Assembly (NCBI GenBank): GCA_947172415.1 | Contig: OX359200.1 | Location: 6,264,501 to 6,328,500, forward strand | Reading direction: 5' to 3' | Length of the DNA: 64,000 bases | Source: Chondrosia reniformis | Lineage: Eukaryota; Porifera; Demospongiae; Chondrillida; Chondrillidae | Part shown: in pieces, positions 45,675 to 60,000 of the stretch | How the letters are laid out: each line of letters begins with the position of its first letter | Position numbering within the stretch: position 1 is the stretch's first letter | Program-made: the position numbers and the translations under genes | Notes under the pieces: model-generated | The model's input: only the letters and a program-made list of their open reading frames with translations | The model's database searches: none | Told to the model about the DNA's origin: nothing

Positions 45675-47725
45675 ATGTCTGCAGAGGTAATTATATTATT
45701 AGCTTCACTTGTTTGCTAATTGTTTAACGTTAAAGATGTGGTTTCTCATATTACTACTCGTTGATTCTCTTAATTTGTGCAATTTTATTAGCCTAACTTA
45801 TTTTATTCGTTCAGGTTTGTGTCGCCAAAGCGCGCTACTCCAACATTGCTGAATCCAAAGACGAATTATCCTTCAGGCAAGGAGATATCATTTCTGTACT
45901 TCAGAAGGAGACAGGAATGGACGATTGGTGGCTTTGCCAAGCTGCCGGACGCGTGGGTCTAGTACCTGCAAACTATCTTTTAGAGGTGCAACCGATCCCG
46001 GCAGTTCTAGCTGAAGATAGTATCGATGGAGTAGAAGAACATATTTACGACCATATTCCCGCCGAAAAGAATGATATTCTAGAACGTCGCCACAGTGATA
46101 ACCTCTCTCCCTTCCATCGCAAAGAAGGCGAGGGTCTATATGACGTGCCGCGTAGAAACTTGAGCAGCAGTGCTTTGGGCCTGAACGCCATAACACTTGC
46201 GGGTAACCGCAGCCAATCGCCCACCCTCCAGGACCCATTATATGATCGTCCCCGAGCTTACAGCAGTGACCAGACGGAACCGCTGTACGACTACCCGAAG
46301 AGCAACGCGCCTATCTACCAAGTTCCTCCCACTACTTTGCTACAGAACGGTATATACGACGTTCCCAGGTCGAACGCGCCTTCCCGTTCCTTGGACGACG
46401 GGTATTCTAGTCCGAAAAGAGAGTCCGTCCTCCCTCTAAGTATAGACATGATGACTGTAGAGGACGCCGGGAGGAGAATGAACCAGCTGAACGAAGAAAT
46501 GAACCGCTCCTGGGAAGAGCTAGTGGAGAGTGTGTATAACGCTAGATGGGATGGTACCTTTCGAGAGCTGACGGCCGCGAGAACAGTAGCGGCTACACAG
46601 TCATTTGACGCTCATTTAAACGCATTCCAGGAATTTGTTAAAGGTTGCATAAATGTTCTCTCACAAACCAAAGAAGATGCGCCTCGCAGAAAGTTTAGTG
46701 ATCATTTCTCCAAGTTACACGAATCGCGTGTTGATTTCCTTGACAAGTTGGGCTTCATTCAGGATGGAAGTGGAGACATTCAAAGTTCAGCTCAATCTCT
46801 TATTTCCCATGGCCTCTCAATGCTTCAGACAATCAGGGAGCTAGACATCCTTATAAGGGCATTCAGGTCTCTCATTTTCAAGAAATCTGCGACAGAGAAT
46901 GAAAATTCAAGATCAGCTGGATATGCCTCAGCTTCATTAGATGTAAGGCATTTGAGACGCAGGCCAACTGATGCCCTCCCGCCCACACCTGATTCCACCA
47001 CTTCTGAACATGACATGCAAAAGAATTTGGAAAAGGTGAAGAATTTCTCCAAAATTATAACAACACCACAGGGATTGAGTAACTTGAAGTCAAATGACAA
47101 CAGACTTAAACACCAATCTGAATCTTGGGGTAGCCAGGAGAACCTTTTAACCACCTCTCCCACACATGGCATCTACGTGTCACCTCCTTCAGGCATCAAC
47201 CCTTACAGTCCCTTCTCCAGTTCTTCTCCTGCCAGCCCAGTTTCAGACACTGATTCATCATGTCTGACACCCACAGATGTCCAAACAGTGCAGTCATACA
47301 CTAGAGAATTTGTCTCAAACCTCCCTAAACTAATCAGATCTGTCCAGAAGCTGAGGGGTTGTGTTGAAGCCACCAAGTCTCAAGCACTCAAGAGGTCATC
47401 TAGAGGATCTGAGGGAGAAGACCAAACAAGGAGCCAGATTGTTAGTGCAAGCGGTGATGTCATACAAGTTGGTCATTGTATTGTTATCCAAGCTGATGCT
47501 GTTTTCAAAAAGATTGAAAATGAAGCAGCAAGACATGCTGTTACTACTGCCAGCAATGGTATCTCCATCTCCCTTAGACAGCTTGGGGAAGATTCTAAGG
47601 CAGCCATTTTGCAATATCCTAACCTAGCTGCCATTGATCGAGTGGGAGATGGTGTCGAAAATGTTAGAACCTCAACTGTAGCACTTGGAAAGTTACTGAA
47701 GGAACTAACAATTAGTGCACATTAA
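45675..47725 (+). CDS. Cas-family docking protein (p130Cas/BCAR1-NEDD9-like)
   Basis: Two exons: 45675-45686 (MSAE) and 45815-47725, in phase, 640 aa. Residues ~5-62 are an SH3 domain (ARYSN, ELSF, DDWWLC, GLVPANYL). A substrate region follows with YxxP motifs at Tyr113 (YDVP), 147 (YDRP), 162 (YDYP), 172 (YQVP) and 185 (YDVP), plus a YDHIP at 82, which when phosphorylated recruit Crk/Nck SH2 domains. Residues ~215-340 form a helical bundle like the Cas serine-rich domain, then a Ser/Pro-rich stretch, then a C-terminal FAT-like helical domain (~490-640). The protein works at integrin adhesions with FAK and Src. Oddities: only five YxxP sites, far fewer than vertebrate p130Cas, and no evident YDYVHL Src-binding motif before the C-terminal domain. 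Confidence 0.92.
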
Positions 47726-48063
47726 CTTATTATTATTGTAACTTTTTTGTGTAAAATTTTATTCCTCTGAATTTTTTGTGTTAAATTTCTTTTGTACCCC
47801 CAAAAGTCCACTTTTTACAACACCACTATTTGCTACACATTGTAATAAGATATTCCTTTGTTGGTTAATATTCTTTAATTGACTGGCAACTCGTCGACCA
47901 ATGAGAATGATCCATGTGGAAGAATGCATTACGGATCGCTGACTAGTCCGCCTATCTTGATGGGCTCTATGGGGATTCACCCATTAAGGTCATTGTCTTA
48001 TTCGCCATACGTAGGTAGCTTTGACGATCTGAACTATCCTCTTTACGAACTAGACCGTACATA

Positions 48064-51000
48064 ATGATCCACGGAGTAGCGTTTACAGTGCTAATATACA
48101 GTTTATGTTTACCAGATGTGGCGTTCGGCAAGAAGGTCCTTGTGAAGAAGGTACCAAAGCCCCCTATTGATGCAGAAAAGTCTTTAATTTGGGGCCCTGG
48201 AATCAAAAATTTCGTAAATCTCCCCGTAAACTATGTTTACATTCAAGCCGTTCACCCAAACGGATCAAAGTGAGTGTTTGATTTATGAGTTGTATGGAAA
48301 AGTCATAACAGGAAGATTATCACTTGGCACTATTTCAATTCAAGCCTCTAGGAAAGGAGATTGCAATTAATAGTCAATGGCCATGCTTTATTGAATGTAC
48401 ATCATTTGTATGTACACACTGCAATATAGATAGCCATAATAAAGACATGTATCAATACATACAATATCAATATTGTTATACAATTGGATAAACATGAATG
48501 GATGTACTATATAATATAAATATTGCAGAACTTAGACACTAATAACCACTTAAGTTAGAGATGTCTCTTTCTGAAGTACATTTCCAGAGAAAGATAGATT
48601 TGTACTTTGTGACACTTCCATACTTTATGGATGTTCTCACCTGTATGTAATCCATGCTGTATTATATTGTAATCCTGTTAAAATACAGTAGAAACCTTAT
48701 GGTCAATGATGCAATAGGAATGTTACACAAACTTGTAGTGATGTAACCTCCCATTGTAGATTGAGTTTTAGAAGAGTAAAACCCATAAATTGGGCCATTG
48801 ATATAGATCAGTCATCCATCCATTAGTGAGTACCTGCCTTACTGGGCACTTAGTTTAACCTCAAATATGAATGACATTGTGAGTCCATTTGACCAAAGTA
48901 TTTGTTCATTTATAAAGCATTCTATATAAATGTACTTAAATTACAAGATTCTCATGTAACTTTCACCTGGTGGATGAACAGTTAAGGAATATACCATTAT
49001 AACTCTATTACAAACCTATATCAACCTACGTACGTATATCAACCTACATATATCAACCTATACAAACCTATATCAACCTATATCAACCTACGTATATCAA
49101 CCTACATATATCAACCTATACAACCTATATCAACCTATACAAACCTATATCAACCTATACAACCTATATCAACCTATACAAACCTATATCAACCTATACA
49201 AACCTATATCAACCTATACAAACCTATATCAACCTATACAAACGTAGTTTAAAGAATGGAGTCAGGTTGTATGAATAATTCCATCCTCCGATAGAGAAAT
49301 CAAATCAGACCAATCTCTTGCACAGATGGACAATCAGGCATGCCAGGTTTAATCAAATTCTGCCACTGGAGAGGCTTTCCCTATACTTGACTTATGAAGC
49401 CTTGTGATAGGACATGGTTTGTGTGAATGTGAATGACATCATTCTTGTCACATAGCAGCGTAGTCATCATGAGAAACTGACATCTACCAATCTACCAGAT
49501 GTTGCCAATGGCAACCACTTAAAGGCTAGGGAATGGGAGCTACGTAGGTGGAATGGAATATTGAGCAGAAACATCATCTGGTAATAGGCGACAGTATAGC
49601 ATCATCTGGTAATAGGCGACAATATAGCATTGAGCAATGTCCAACAAAATAGATATACTCTGTCATATTCAATAGAAATAATTGTTAGTATATTTTACTT
49701 ATTTAACCTTCCTCATTAATGCCATCACTGGGTCCTCACTAATGGACTGGTCTTTCCCTATGTATAAGCCCACCTTTCCCTATGTATAAGCCCACCTTTC
49801 CCTATGTATAAGCCCACCTTTCCCTATGTATAAGCCCACCTTTCCCTATGTATAAGCCCACCTTTCCCAGTGCCTCTAGCTATAGCCTCTAATCAACATG
49901 TCTTAGTTGAGTATTTTAATAAATAGTTGTATCTAGGAAACAATTAACCTCTTCCAATTGGATAAGAGGCTCTTCCTGCTCTATCCACACAGCTTTACAA
50001 CACATCCTGGTCAGAAGACTTTGAAAGTATTTGTTGATCAAGGGGAGGAAGATATCATGAAGGTCAAGGATGATTTTAATTATGTGGGAGATGGTAAGTA
50101 CCTCTATCGGTTCAGGCTTCACAACTCATACGAAGCAATGGCCCTGACAGTTCAGACAAAGAAAAATGGAACGTTTGTTGCTGATTCTCCATATATGGTT
50201 GATTTTGCACTGTCTGACAACTGTAACTGTCCAAGGCCCTTTGATGAGTGGGCAAAGACGATGCAGTGCTCAGAGGTTGAGCCCCAAGTAGGTCAAGAGA
50301 AATTATTACAGTTTCTATGTCATATCTTCCATAAAATACGTACATATATAATTTCTGTACAACTGGCCCAAGAAGAGAACGAGAAGGATAAAACTCTTGT
50401 ATCATTATCCAAAGCTCTCACTAGGTTTAGTTCCCTATAGGCCTTTTACTCTAAAGTAGATGTAGCATGCAAGAAAAATGGTATATATACATATTAGAGT
50501 ATCATAGATAAAAGATTTCATTTTTAAGGCAAGCTCCATATATTAACTAATAATCTTAGTTTTATTGTATTAACTGATTTGTTGGTTCAATGTGTGACAT
50601 CACTTGTTTTTCTGGCTACACAATGAAGCCATTCTAAAGAGAGTATATTGAATTACTATCTGCGTCAGAATACCATGTACTGCCAATCAATCACATGTAC
50701 TGCCACCTGGAGACATGTTTATGACATATCATTCCCACCTCTACATACATACATGGTACGTACGTACATTATGTGAATGAATAATTAAAATTTAATTGGT
50801 ACACCTTTGTGAATGGCTATAAGGTATGCAACTGTTTGTGTAAGTATGTATATACGTATGTGTAGCAATATTTGTGGGTATATTCTAATACATAAAGTAT
50901 GTCTATAGACTACGTCCTGCATGACCAGTTTTACAATATACAATACATAGGAGGTTCTGAAAGCTTTTGGAGGAGTTAATCGCTAGCTTGTCTACCTCCA

Positions 51001-54000
51001 TCTAAAAATGAGTGACAGACTGAGCCTATTCTGACTAGCTTACCAGTGGTGGATTTAGGGGGAGGAGTTCTGGGTGCTGAAGTACCCCCTCTAAGAGTTT
51101 GACTTTGTGTTAGCCATATTCTTTCTGAGGGAGCTTACCCCAAATTTAAGTTTCTGTTACAACTTAGCGCCTCCCTTTATGAATTTCTAGATTCACCTCT
51201 TCTCTTCCTCACCCTACAAACTAGCTTAGATATTAAATTTTACATATCAGAAATCTTTTATAAAAGGATATATTGTAATTTAGGAAGATTTTATAGTTAA
51301 GACAACAATAGTGAAGAGATTTTCCTTGTTTTAATGATCCACATGATGGCTGGCACTGTAAACAGGTACATCCCTATCTAAATTGGCAGGACTACGTATC
51401 TGCTAAACACGCCTTGTTTATTTGGCTGCCTTGTTAATACACACACATTACAATGTTGATAAGTTGATGTTCTGAATCTCAGTATTACCAATATTCAGTA
51501 GTAAGTACAGAATAGCTGTACCTACTGTATATGAGAAAAGGGGGTTTATTGCACTAAGCATATACAAAGGCCATATAATGTAATAGCTCCCTGCAATTAT
51601 TTCTATCGAACCCTATATATGTATATATGTATCTCAGCTGTAAGTAATGAGATTAATATACAGTATTTTGATTAGGAGATGTGGCCATACATTAGACTGA
51701 GTGTCTGTTTGGGGATAATACTATTAGTATGGAATGTCTTATAGATCACCACTGCTGTAGTTAGGCAATTGTTTCACGTATCATTCAGATTGGATATATG
51801 GACACATGGGAGGAGATGGAACTTATAATACTGATATCACTGAGTCACTTTGAATGATGTCATGAAACAAATGATGGATTTCCTTATTGTACTGTGTCTT
51901 CTGATATTCTTTTTATGGCCAATATATATTTGGGTTTTGTATAACTTGTATTAATTTAATAAGCTTCATATTTTAATGCTCCAAAGTATTGTATTTACTT
52001 TCTGTTTATACGTCTGCTAATTGGATGTATTATATATAATATAAACAAGATATTTGATTGTTTATCAACCAAGTGGAACTAGATATATTATATTATATTA
52101 TAGTAGTATGTACATTCTTGAAATCTTATTGGAAGTGGTAGCATACTTAGAGCATTCATAGATAAAATTTGAACACTTGCCGCATTTTTAAGGTTGATTC
52201 CTGTTCCATTGTACTCCTGTATTTACATGGTTACCTGGTCTTCCTGTGTGGATTCCACAAGCTTCATATAAATGACATCATCTCCAAGTGACAATTATTA
52301 GAATGTTTTAAAATGACTAATGTAATTGTACTTTTGAATATTTTTATATGTGTCAATGGATAAATGGACTTTTAGTCTATATTCTCCTTACTCTACAGCA
52401 CATGCAACTCTTGGCTGAAGGGAGTCAAGTGAAATGATTTAATTGATTGTCTGGTAATCCTATTTGTGGTCTGTACTGAATGGTGTGGCTAACTATATCA
52501 GAAAAGACCCCAAATGTATTTATGTATATTAATTCTGTAACACCAGCACTTGTCTTAGTACTATATACAATATGTGTGTACATTTCTTTTCTACATCCTC
52601 CAGGCTATAGGCGTCAGAGATTTTCATCAGCAATAAATTATACGTAATTGCTGACTAAGGACATTGTCCAATCACTGATTCAAATATATATATCTTAACA
52701 TAACATACTCTATTTCATGTACGCATAGTACAGTATGTAGAGTACTACTTTAGAGCTTTGGATGAGAATATATATACACATTTTATTTATATTATTTTTT
52801 GGCTACTGACACGTATGTTGTATTATGCCAAGTCTGTGTATACGAGTTTGACAGTAAAAATCCCAATGAAAATTGAAAGTTTAAAATTGATTTCATTTCA
52901 GATAATACATACAGTTTATATATGGACAGAAAAACAATTGCTAACATGTGCGTACCTTGTCATATGATCTATTTACTCTTTCATCAGTCCAAAGTTGAAT
53001 TAATATGCTGTCTTTCCTAAAGTTAAAAGTTACACAACTTATGCATGTGTGTATATTAGACTTTGAATGAGTTATTACTGTTAGAAGTAATATGATTCTC
53101 TTATATAGTAAACTGTATATTTACTTATGTAAGATCATTGTTTTGCAGATTGAAGAAGATTTGAAAATGTTTCCAAAGATAGATCTGGAGGATTTCCGAT
53201 CAAATGTCTTTAAGAAGCATAAAAGATCCAGTCTGGTTCATTACACAATCATGAAGAACAAGGTGAGTACAGACCTTACAAATTTATAGGCAACCAATGT
53301 CATAAGAATATGTACATATGTACGTATGTGTGTACGTACTGTATTAACGTTAATACTTCAGATGAACTAATTTGCTAAAATAATATTTAAGGTAAGTTAT
53401 TCAGTTCTAAATATGAATATATCAGCTTTTAAATAAAAGTTCACATGTAGTTGAGAGCATATTTGATAATTCTATAAGGCGTGGATCTCATTAAGAGGCT
53501 ACTTTCTCAACCTATACCTATTTAAGAAGTCTCTCAAATTGGTATAGCTTCATTTGATATAATTAATATGAGAAAGTTCGTCTTCTTCTTTGGGCAGAGA
53601 CCAGCAGCTGTTGCTAGACACTCTGATATGCCATATAGTGTCCAATCAGCTATTCAGAATTTATGATACATTAATCTGAATCTGTTGCTAATGTGCTGTG
53701 ATTCCTCTGGGGGATAAAATCAATGCAGACATGTGTTGCTTATAGGTAGCTCATGGTGTACACAATGTACTGCTGAATCATCAGGGAATCATAGTAATTT
53801 ATCTGTGAGGTAGTTACTGCAACGGAACCATCCTGTTTTCCTATATATGTGGGTTATGTACCACATGTACACATGACAAGAGCTAGTTCAATTTATTGGT
53901 TGCATCATTTTTTAGTATGTTAAATCTTTTATCCTTTGATCCTTCGTCTACAACCCTTTCTCCTTCTCTTAGTTCTCATCCCTCCTCCCTCCCCCTCCTC

Positions 54001-57000
54001 CCTCCATCCTCCTCCCTCCACCCTCCTCCCCCCCTCCTCCCTCCATCCTCCTCCCTCCACCCTCCTCCCCCCTCCTCCCTCCACCCTCCTCCCTCCCCTC
54101 CTCCCTCCATCCTCCACCCTCCCCCTCCACCCTTCCCCTCCCCCTCCTCCCTCTTTCCATCTTTTGCTTCACCTATTCCACCATTCCTAAGCCAAGATGC
54201 CTCTTTAATGCCTGTTTATTCATTCTTAAGACAGAGATCAAAAGAAGTTAATGGTTTTGTAGAACCAGTTCATTGCAAACTAAAATCTAAAGGTTTCTGT
54301 TGTTCATCAAAAGGGATATTATGTCTTGACTACATAAATGGTCAATGCATCTAATTATACAACCATTTGTTTATATGTTATGAAAATGGAATGCATTCCA
54401 GCCTAAAATCACTTAAGAAACAAAATGGAGGAATCCTATTCTATTCATATATGTGACCAGCAGTACATCAGCACTATAATCCTGATGATTAAAAATATGT
54501 ACACTTCAAGGAAGTAATGTTGTAAACCTCTCCAAGAGAATATATATGTAGGAGAAGATCCTCAGTAATGACTCCCCTACAGTATATATATGTATAGTGA
54601 TATTTCTACTGAACACTATATATATATTTTGCTTTTATATAGTAATATTAATAATAATTATATATAAATGTACAAACTGGTATCTCCTGTGGTCCTTTGT
54701 AACGCTTTCTAAATGGGTAATTATAGTAACAGTAAAAATTACAATGTATAATGTAACACACCTAAGCCATATCAAGGTCTATGTGTATGTATACATATAT
54801 AAGGATTCAAATAAGAACTTCCAGAAAGACTTCCAGGGGTCACTGATGATGTGTAGTATTCCAAGAAACAGAGAGTATACTCTTGAATCCTCAAATCTCT
54901 CACTAGGTTATGTACAGAATAGATATTTGTGGGAGATGGTATCTTAGATAGCTCATTTAAAGTATTGCTTCTGTATATTGTACAAGACACAAATTATTAC
55001 CTATCTTGTTGACAAATGTGTTTTCTATTTATAATTTAAGATTTACATGAGAACCAGTTCCCAACCATTTCCTTATTCAACAATACATACAAAACCTTAT
55101 TAAGCTGAAGTTACTCAAATATAGTCATCCTTAGGTTAGCTTAATAACCCGATTTGTCCTCCTTGAATAGTTATTGAGATCTTAATAAAGCAGTAGGATG
55201 GCCTGGTAATGTGATTAGTTATGCGTTCAATACTCACTTGTCAGAATGCTTTAATTCAGAATTCTTAATTTTATATTATAATTATACTCTGTACCTAATT
55301 ATGTATAATCTACACTATGCTTCTTCTCTACTGTATGTATGTATGTCAGATTTGTATTGTACATTTTATACATATGGCACAGCTGAGAATAAGAAGAAAA
55401 CTCTTGTATCTTCATCCAAAGCTCTCACTACGTAGGTTTAGTTCCCTGTAGGCCTTTTACTCTAATGTAAATGTAAATGTAGCGTGTTTTAGATTATTCA
55501 TGTACTGTACACATTCATGTTCAAATGTACGTATATACTATATAGAGAGTTGAAGAGTCTTATGACTTACGTATATAGTGTTACTTTAGAGTATTAGATG
55601 ATATCTCTATCTTTATTCTCTGTATGTAATTATGTAAACAGCTTGATAATTAATGAAGTACATCCTCAAACATAGTCTGACCTATTGGCCCTGTTTTACT
55701 GGTTGATGAAGGAAGTTACGCCATTATCTCATGCGTCAGACAATATTAATACTTGTAAGGCATTTCTGTTAGGACAGTACCTTAATAATTAGTATCTATT
55801 ATTATTATGATTGTAGATTCATTGAATAGTTCCGGTAGCTAAGCACTTTCATAACAACCATGTATGTGTGCTTTTCCATAGGAGATTGAAATGATACACT
55901 GAAAACTTCCTTTATAGTAGTAGTTCTCTCAGATAATAAATATATACTCCCCATTTAAGGTCTCCATTCTAAGGATGCAAAATATAAGGTCTTCATTCTA
56001 AGGATGCAAAATATAAGGTCTCCATTCTAAGGATGCAAAATATAAGGTCTCCATTCTAAGGATGCAAAATATAAGGTCTCCATTCTAAGGCTGTAAAAAA
56101 ATATCAAGGTGCACATCACATTCAAAGAATGTTTAGAATATCTCATTATCTATAAATTTTGTGTTACAAGATATTCTATGGGTTCAATTTTGGCTTCTGT
56201 TACTGAAGATAACATATTTGTTATCTAGTTTCACTCAGTCTACATATTTATGTATTGTATATTTGAAGAGCAATGACATACTTACTAGAGATTAATTAGA
56301 CTTCGTAAGTAATTGTCACAGGAAAATATAGAATACGAGAATGTGCTCAATTACTAGTTTAACTGCATCAGATTCTAGACAATGTACTTCAGAAGTATTC
56401 ATTTATAATAATTTGATAACTTTGAGGTCTGTACTTACAGAGTGTGTGGGTTGGTAGATTGATGGGGCAGCAAGGGATTATCACATCCTAGGAAGGACTG
56501 GGTCTTGATCAACTACCTGTCTCAGTAATAGATAGTGTGATTTCAATGTCAGTTTGTTATGACTCCTAATGTATGTATCATGGCCAAGGACTCACAAAGT
56601 TAAAGATTCGATCCCAGGGTCACTGATGAAGGGTTGAATTCCCAGAAACAGCTGTCTGGCCCAGTAGAGAAGAAGGAGAAGGAGAAGACTCTTGTATCCT
56701 CATTCAAAACTCTCACTAGGTTTAGTTCCCTATAGGCCTTTTACCTGTAAGTAGATGTAGCAGGTAAGAAAAATGGTGTGCATGTAACAGGAACGTTGTT
56801 TGGTATAACAAAGTAAAGACATCATATTTGTCATTTGCAGTACACTTTGAAGTCTGGTTGTTTAATGTACGTATGTATAATACACATGTTCTACCTTTGG
56901 GGTTCAATGACTGCATTTCTAGTACACATGTCCAGTGATCCATGCAGGCTCAAAGAGTGAATTTGCTACATTAAGTAATAGTTTATGTGTATAGTATAAA

Positions 57001-60000
57001 TTCTATCATATCCAGTGAAATTCCTTCAAATTTTTAGTAGTAATTAAATTGTCTGTAAAAAGGACTAGAGCAACTACCCCCAGATGTTACTACATTCACA
57101 GACATTATGTACTGTTTATTTTAAACCTAAGGACAAAGTAAACAGGACTAAAGGGAGCTTCTGTTTAATATCACAGGTTGAATTATCAAAAACATTATCT
57201 CGTTCTACCTATAAATAAAACACATACGCAAACATTTTCATGAGTATACACACAAACTATAATCTCTTTCTACCTTTCCTTCTCCAATGGGCATGCTGTT
57301 TATTAGTGGCCCGGGGGTCTTTACTTGGTCCCTTGAAACGCTTCCAGAATTTGCAGCAATAGCCGGACAAAACATATTATATACAGATGCAGCATCTTTC
57401 TACATCTTTAGACGCTCAAAAAGTAAAAGATGCTCAATCTAAAAGATAAGTTTGATGCAGTTAGAAGGAATTCTTTTTTTATTATATAGGCTGTTTTTGT
57501 ACTTTAATTTGTGTATATCTACCTTAATATGTACGTATGTGCATTCGATCACTGATTGATTAACAATTATTGCATCATGTACCTATCCAAGTACTATATA
57601 TTTGTTAGATGATAAAGATTTCTTCTAACTGCGCCAAACTTATGTCTTTAAGATGGTTCATCTTTGACCTTTGAGCAACTAGAGACTTTCAAAAGACTAA
57701 AGATGAACCACCTCAAAGATATGCTATGTATTTAATCATGGGGTATTATTGGATGACTATGTAAGTCATGTTATATTACAGGTTGCATATATAAGAAGCT
57801 TTGAAGGGGTTAGAAGATGTTACAGCTTAAGTTATATATACCTCAACTTATATTAAGTACTTCCTCAAGATCTGAAGAGTACATAATCTAATTGACTGAA
57901 GGACAGCTGTTTCTATGGAGATCCATTTTTCTGTGGAATGCATTTTGGGAAACCATTTATGTAATACCAAATGGTTGGTATGTGTGGAATGTCTGAGGTA
58001 AAGAGGATTGTCTGCAGAGCTATTTGAGTGCTAATTGGAAGGGTGCCTCAACCAATGGGCTTCCTTTCAACTTGCTAAATCAGCATTTTGTTTTCTAACA
58101 GCAGACCCTTTGTATGGTATTAAAATAAGTGTAAAATAGTACTATATACATATTAGTTTCCATTCATGATATAAATATGTACAGTACTTACTATTTATGA
58201 ACTTAAGCTATACAAATTACAGCAAATTTCAACACCTCATGAATAATAATTATTCTCCAATACCAGCACAAAGTCCAATTCTGTATGTCTATATATTATA
58301 TACACTCCGTTGCTGGGGCAACCAAGGCGAATAATGTTCCACAACCGTTGTATAACTATAATAAGAGGCACTTTGGCCTCTTATTATAGTTATACAATGC
58401 AATATCCCTCTGATAACTCAGTAAACGCCTATAAGCTTGCATTATCTAGCAAAAATGCAAGAAAAGCCTAGGGGCGGAGTGTATAACGTTACATACGTAT
58501 ATATCTAAAACACCATTTTCATGTGTATATTTTCCTAAGTAACTAAGTACATACAAGGGAACATAAAAATAGACATAGACCAAAACATTATTTTCCTTCT
58601 GACTTAATTATTAGGGAAAAGCCTTTAGAGATTTAGATGAGGATCCCATTTCTTTTTGACTTTCTTGTTTTTTCCACTGAGCCAGATCATTACATATTTT
58701 ACTGAATTCCATCCTACATTAGTGATTGTTCAGGTCTTTGTCTTCGTGGAATGCCATATATACATTCCTTTACAATCTTGTACACAATATGCATTTACAC
58801 ATATTATGTTAAATTGCACAAGACCAATTTGACTTTGGAATGCTAAACTATTTTGACAGTCTATGTGTGTTCGTGATTGATGTACGTACTGTATATGTAC
58901 TACCCAATTAGGTGTATCTCTAAAGTGGGAGTATTAAGTACAATTGGTATGAGAATGGAAATTAAGACTGTAATATCTGTTACATGTACGTACGTACATA
59001 CATGTGTATAAATGAAATGGAGATTTCCATTTTTCAATGTCCTGAATGAGTTGAAATATTTGTTACATGTACGTACGTACGTACATACGTGGAGATTTCT
59101 ATTTTTCAATGTCCTGAATGAGTTGAAATATTTGTTACATGTACGTACATACATACGTGGAGATTTCTATTTTTCAATGTCCTGAATGAGTTGAAATATT
59201 TGTTACATGTATGTATATGGATGCATGTGATCATCTTATATATACATACATATAAGCCAATGTAATACAAAATAGACAGGTTCCTAAATTGAAATTGATA
59301 ATTTCTTAAGTAGAGTGAAGCATTTCTATTGTTTTATCTACTGCCTTATGTTTGGATAGAACCTATGACTAACTGTCTTCAGATATGTCAATATGTATAT
59401 GTAATAGGATGGTTGTAATTTCAACAATACCTTTAGAGTAAACTGCCTTTGGTCTAGCTGTACACACAAGCCATAGATGTGACAGTCTTATGTAAGATCA
59501 TGGCCAGTTATCTTGCTCAAACATAAAGGTGAGACCAGGGGGAATGATATAATATTTGAGGTCTGCAGCTCTAGGCAGCTTTATGTAAACACTAACTCTT
59601 CAGCTACATTTGAAATAATTCTTATTTATGAGATGGTATATGAATACTCTATATAATATCATAATCTATGGTTATCATCCCTATGAACCTGGGAAACATA
59701 AAGGAGGATACACTAAAACACAATTTTCTGACTAATTACATAGGGCAAACCTATAGAACTGGATGAGGATACAAGAGTCTTATTATTATTATTATTATTC
59801 TGCACCAGGCCAGACAGTTGTTTCTGGGTATTCCACCCTTTGCCATGTGCTGTAACTTATTTGTGAGCTTAACACTATATACTGCTTAACAGAGAGTGTT
59901 TTGCTTAACAAACAGAAGCCTACAATCAACAATTTTCAACTTTTTCATTTGTCAAGTATTGGACGGTGACTCAATAATCTATCTTCTAAATATGGTAAAC

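Noticed and set aside
47879-48064. 61-aa ORF just upstream of POGLUT2/3
   Set aside because: Ends at the POGLUT start region and probably lies in promoter or 5' UTR; no family resemblance and no splice signals.
53896-54354. 152-aa Ser/Pro-rich forward ORF and Gly/Arg-rich reverse ORFs
   Set aside because: They are translations of the polypyrimidine tract and have no start context, splice sites or homology.
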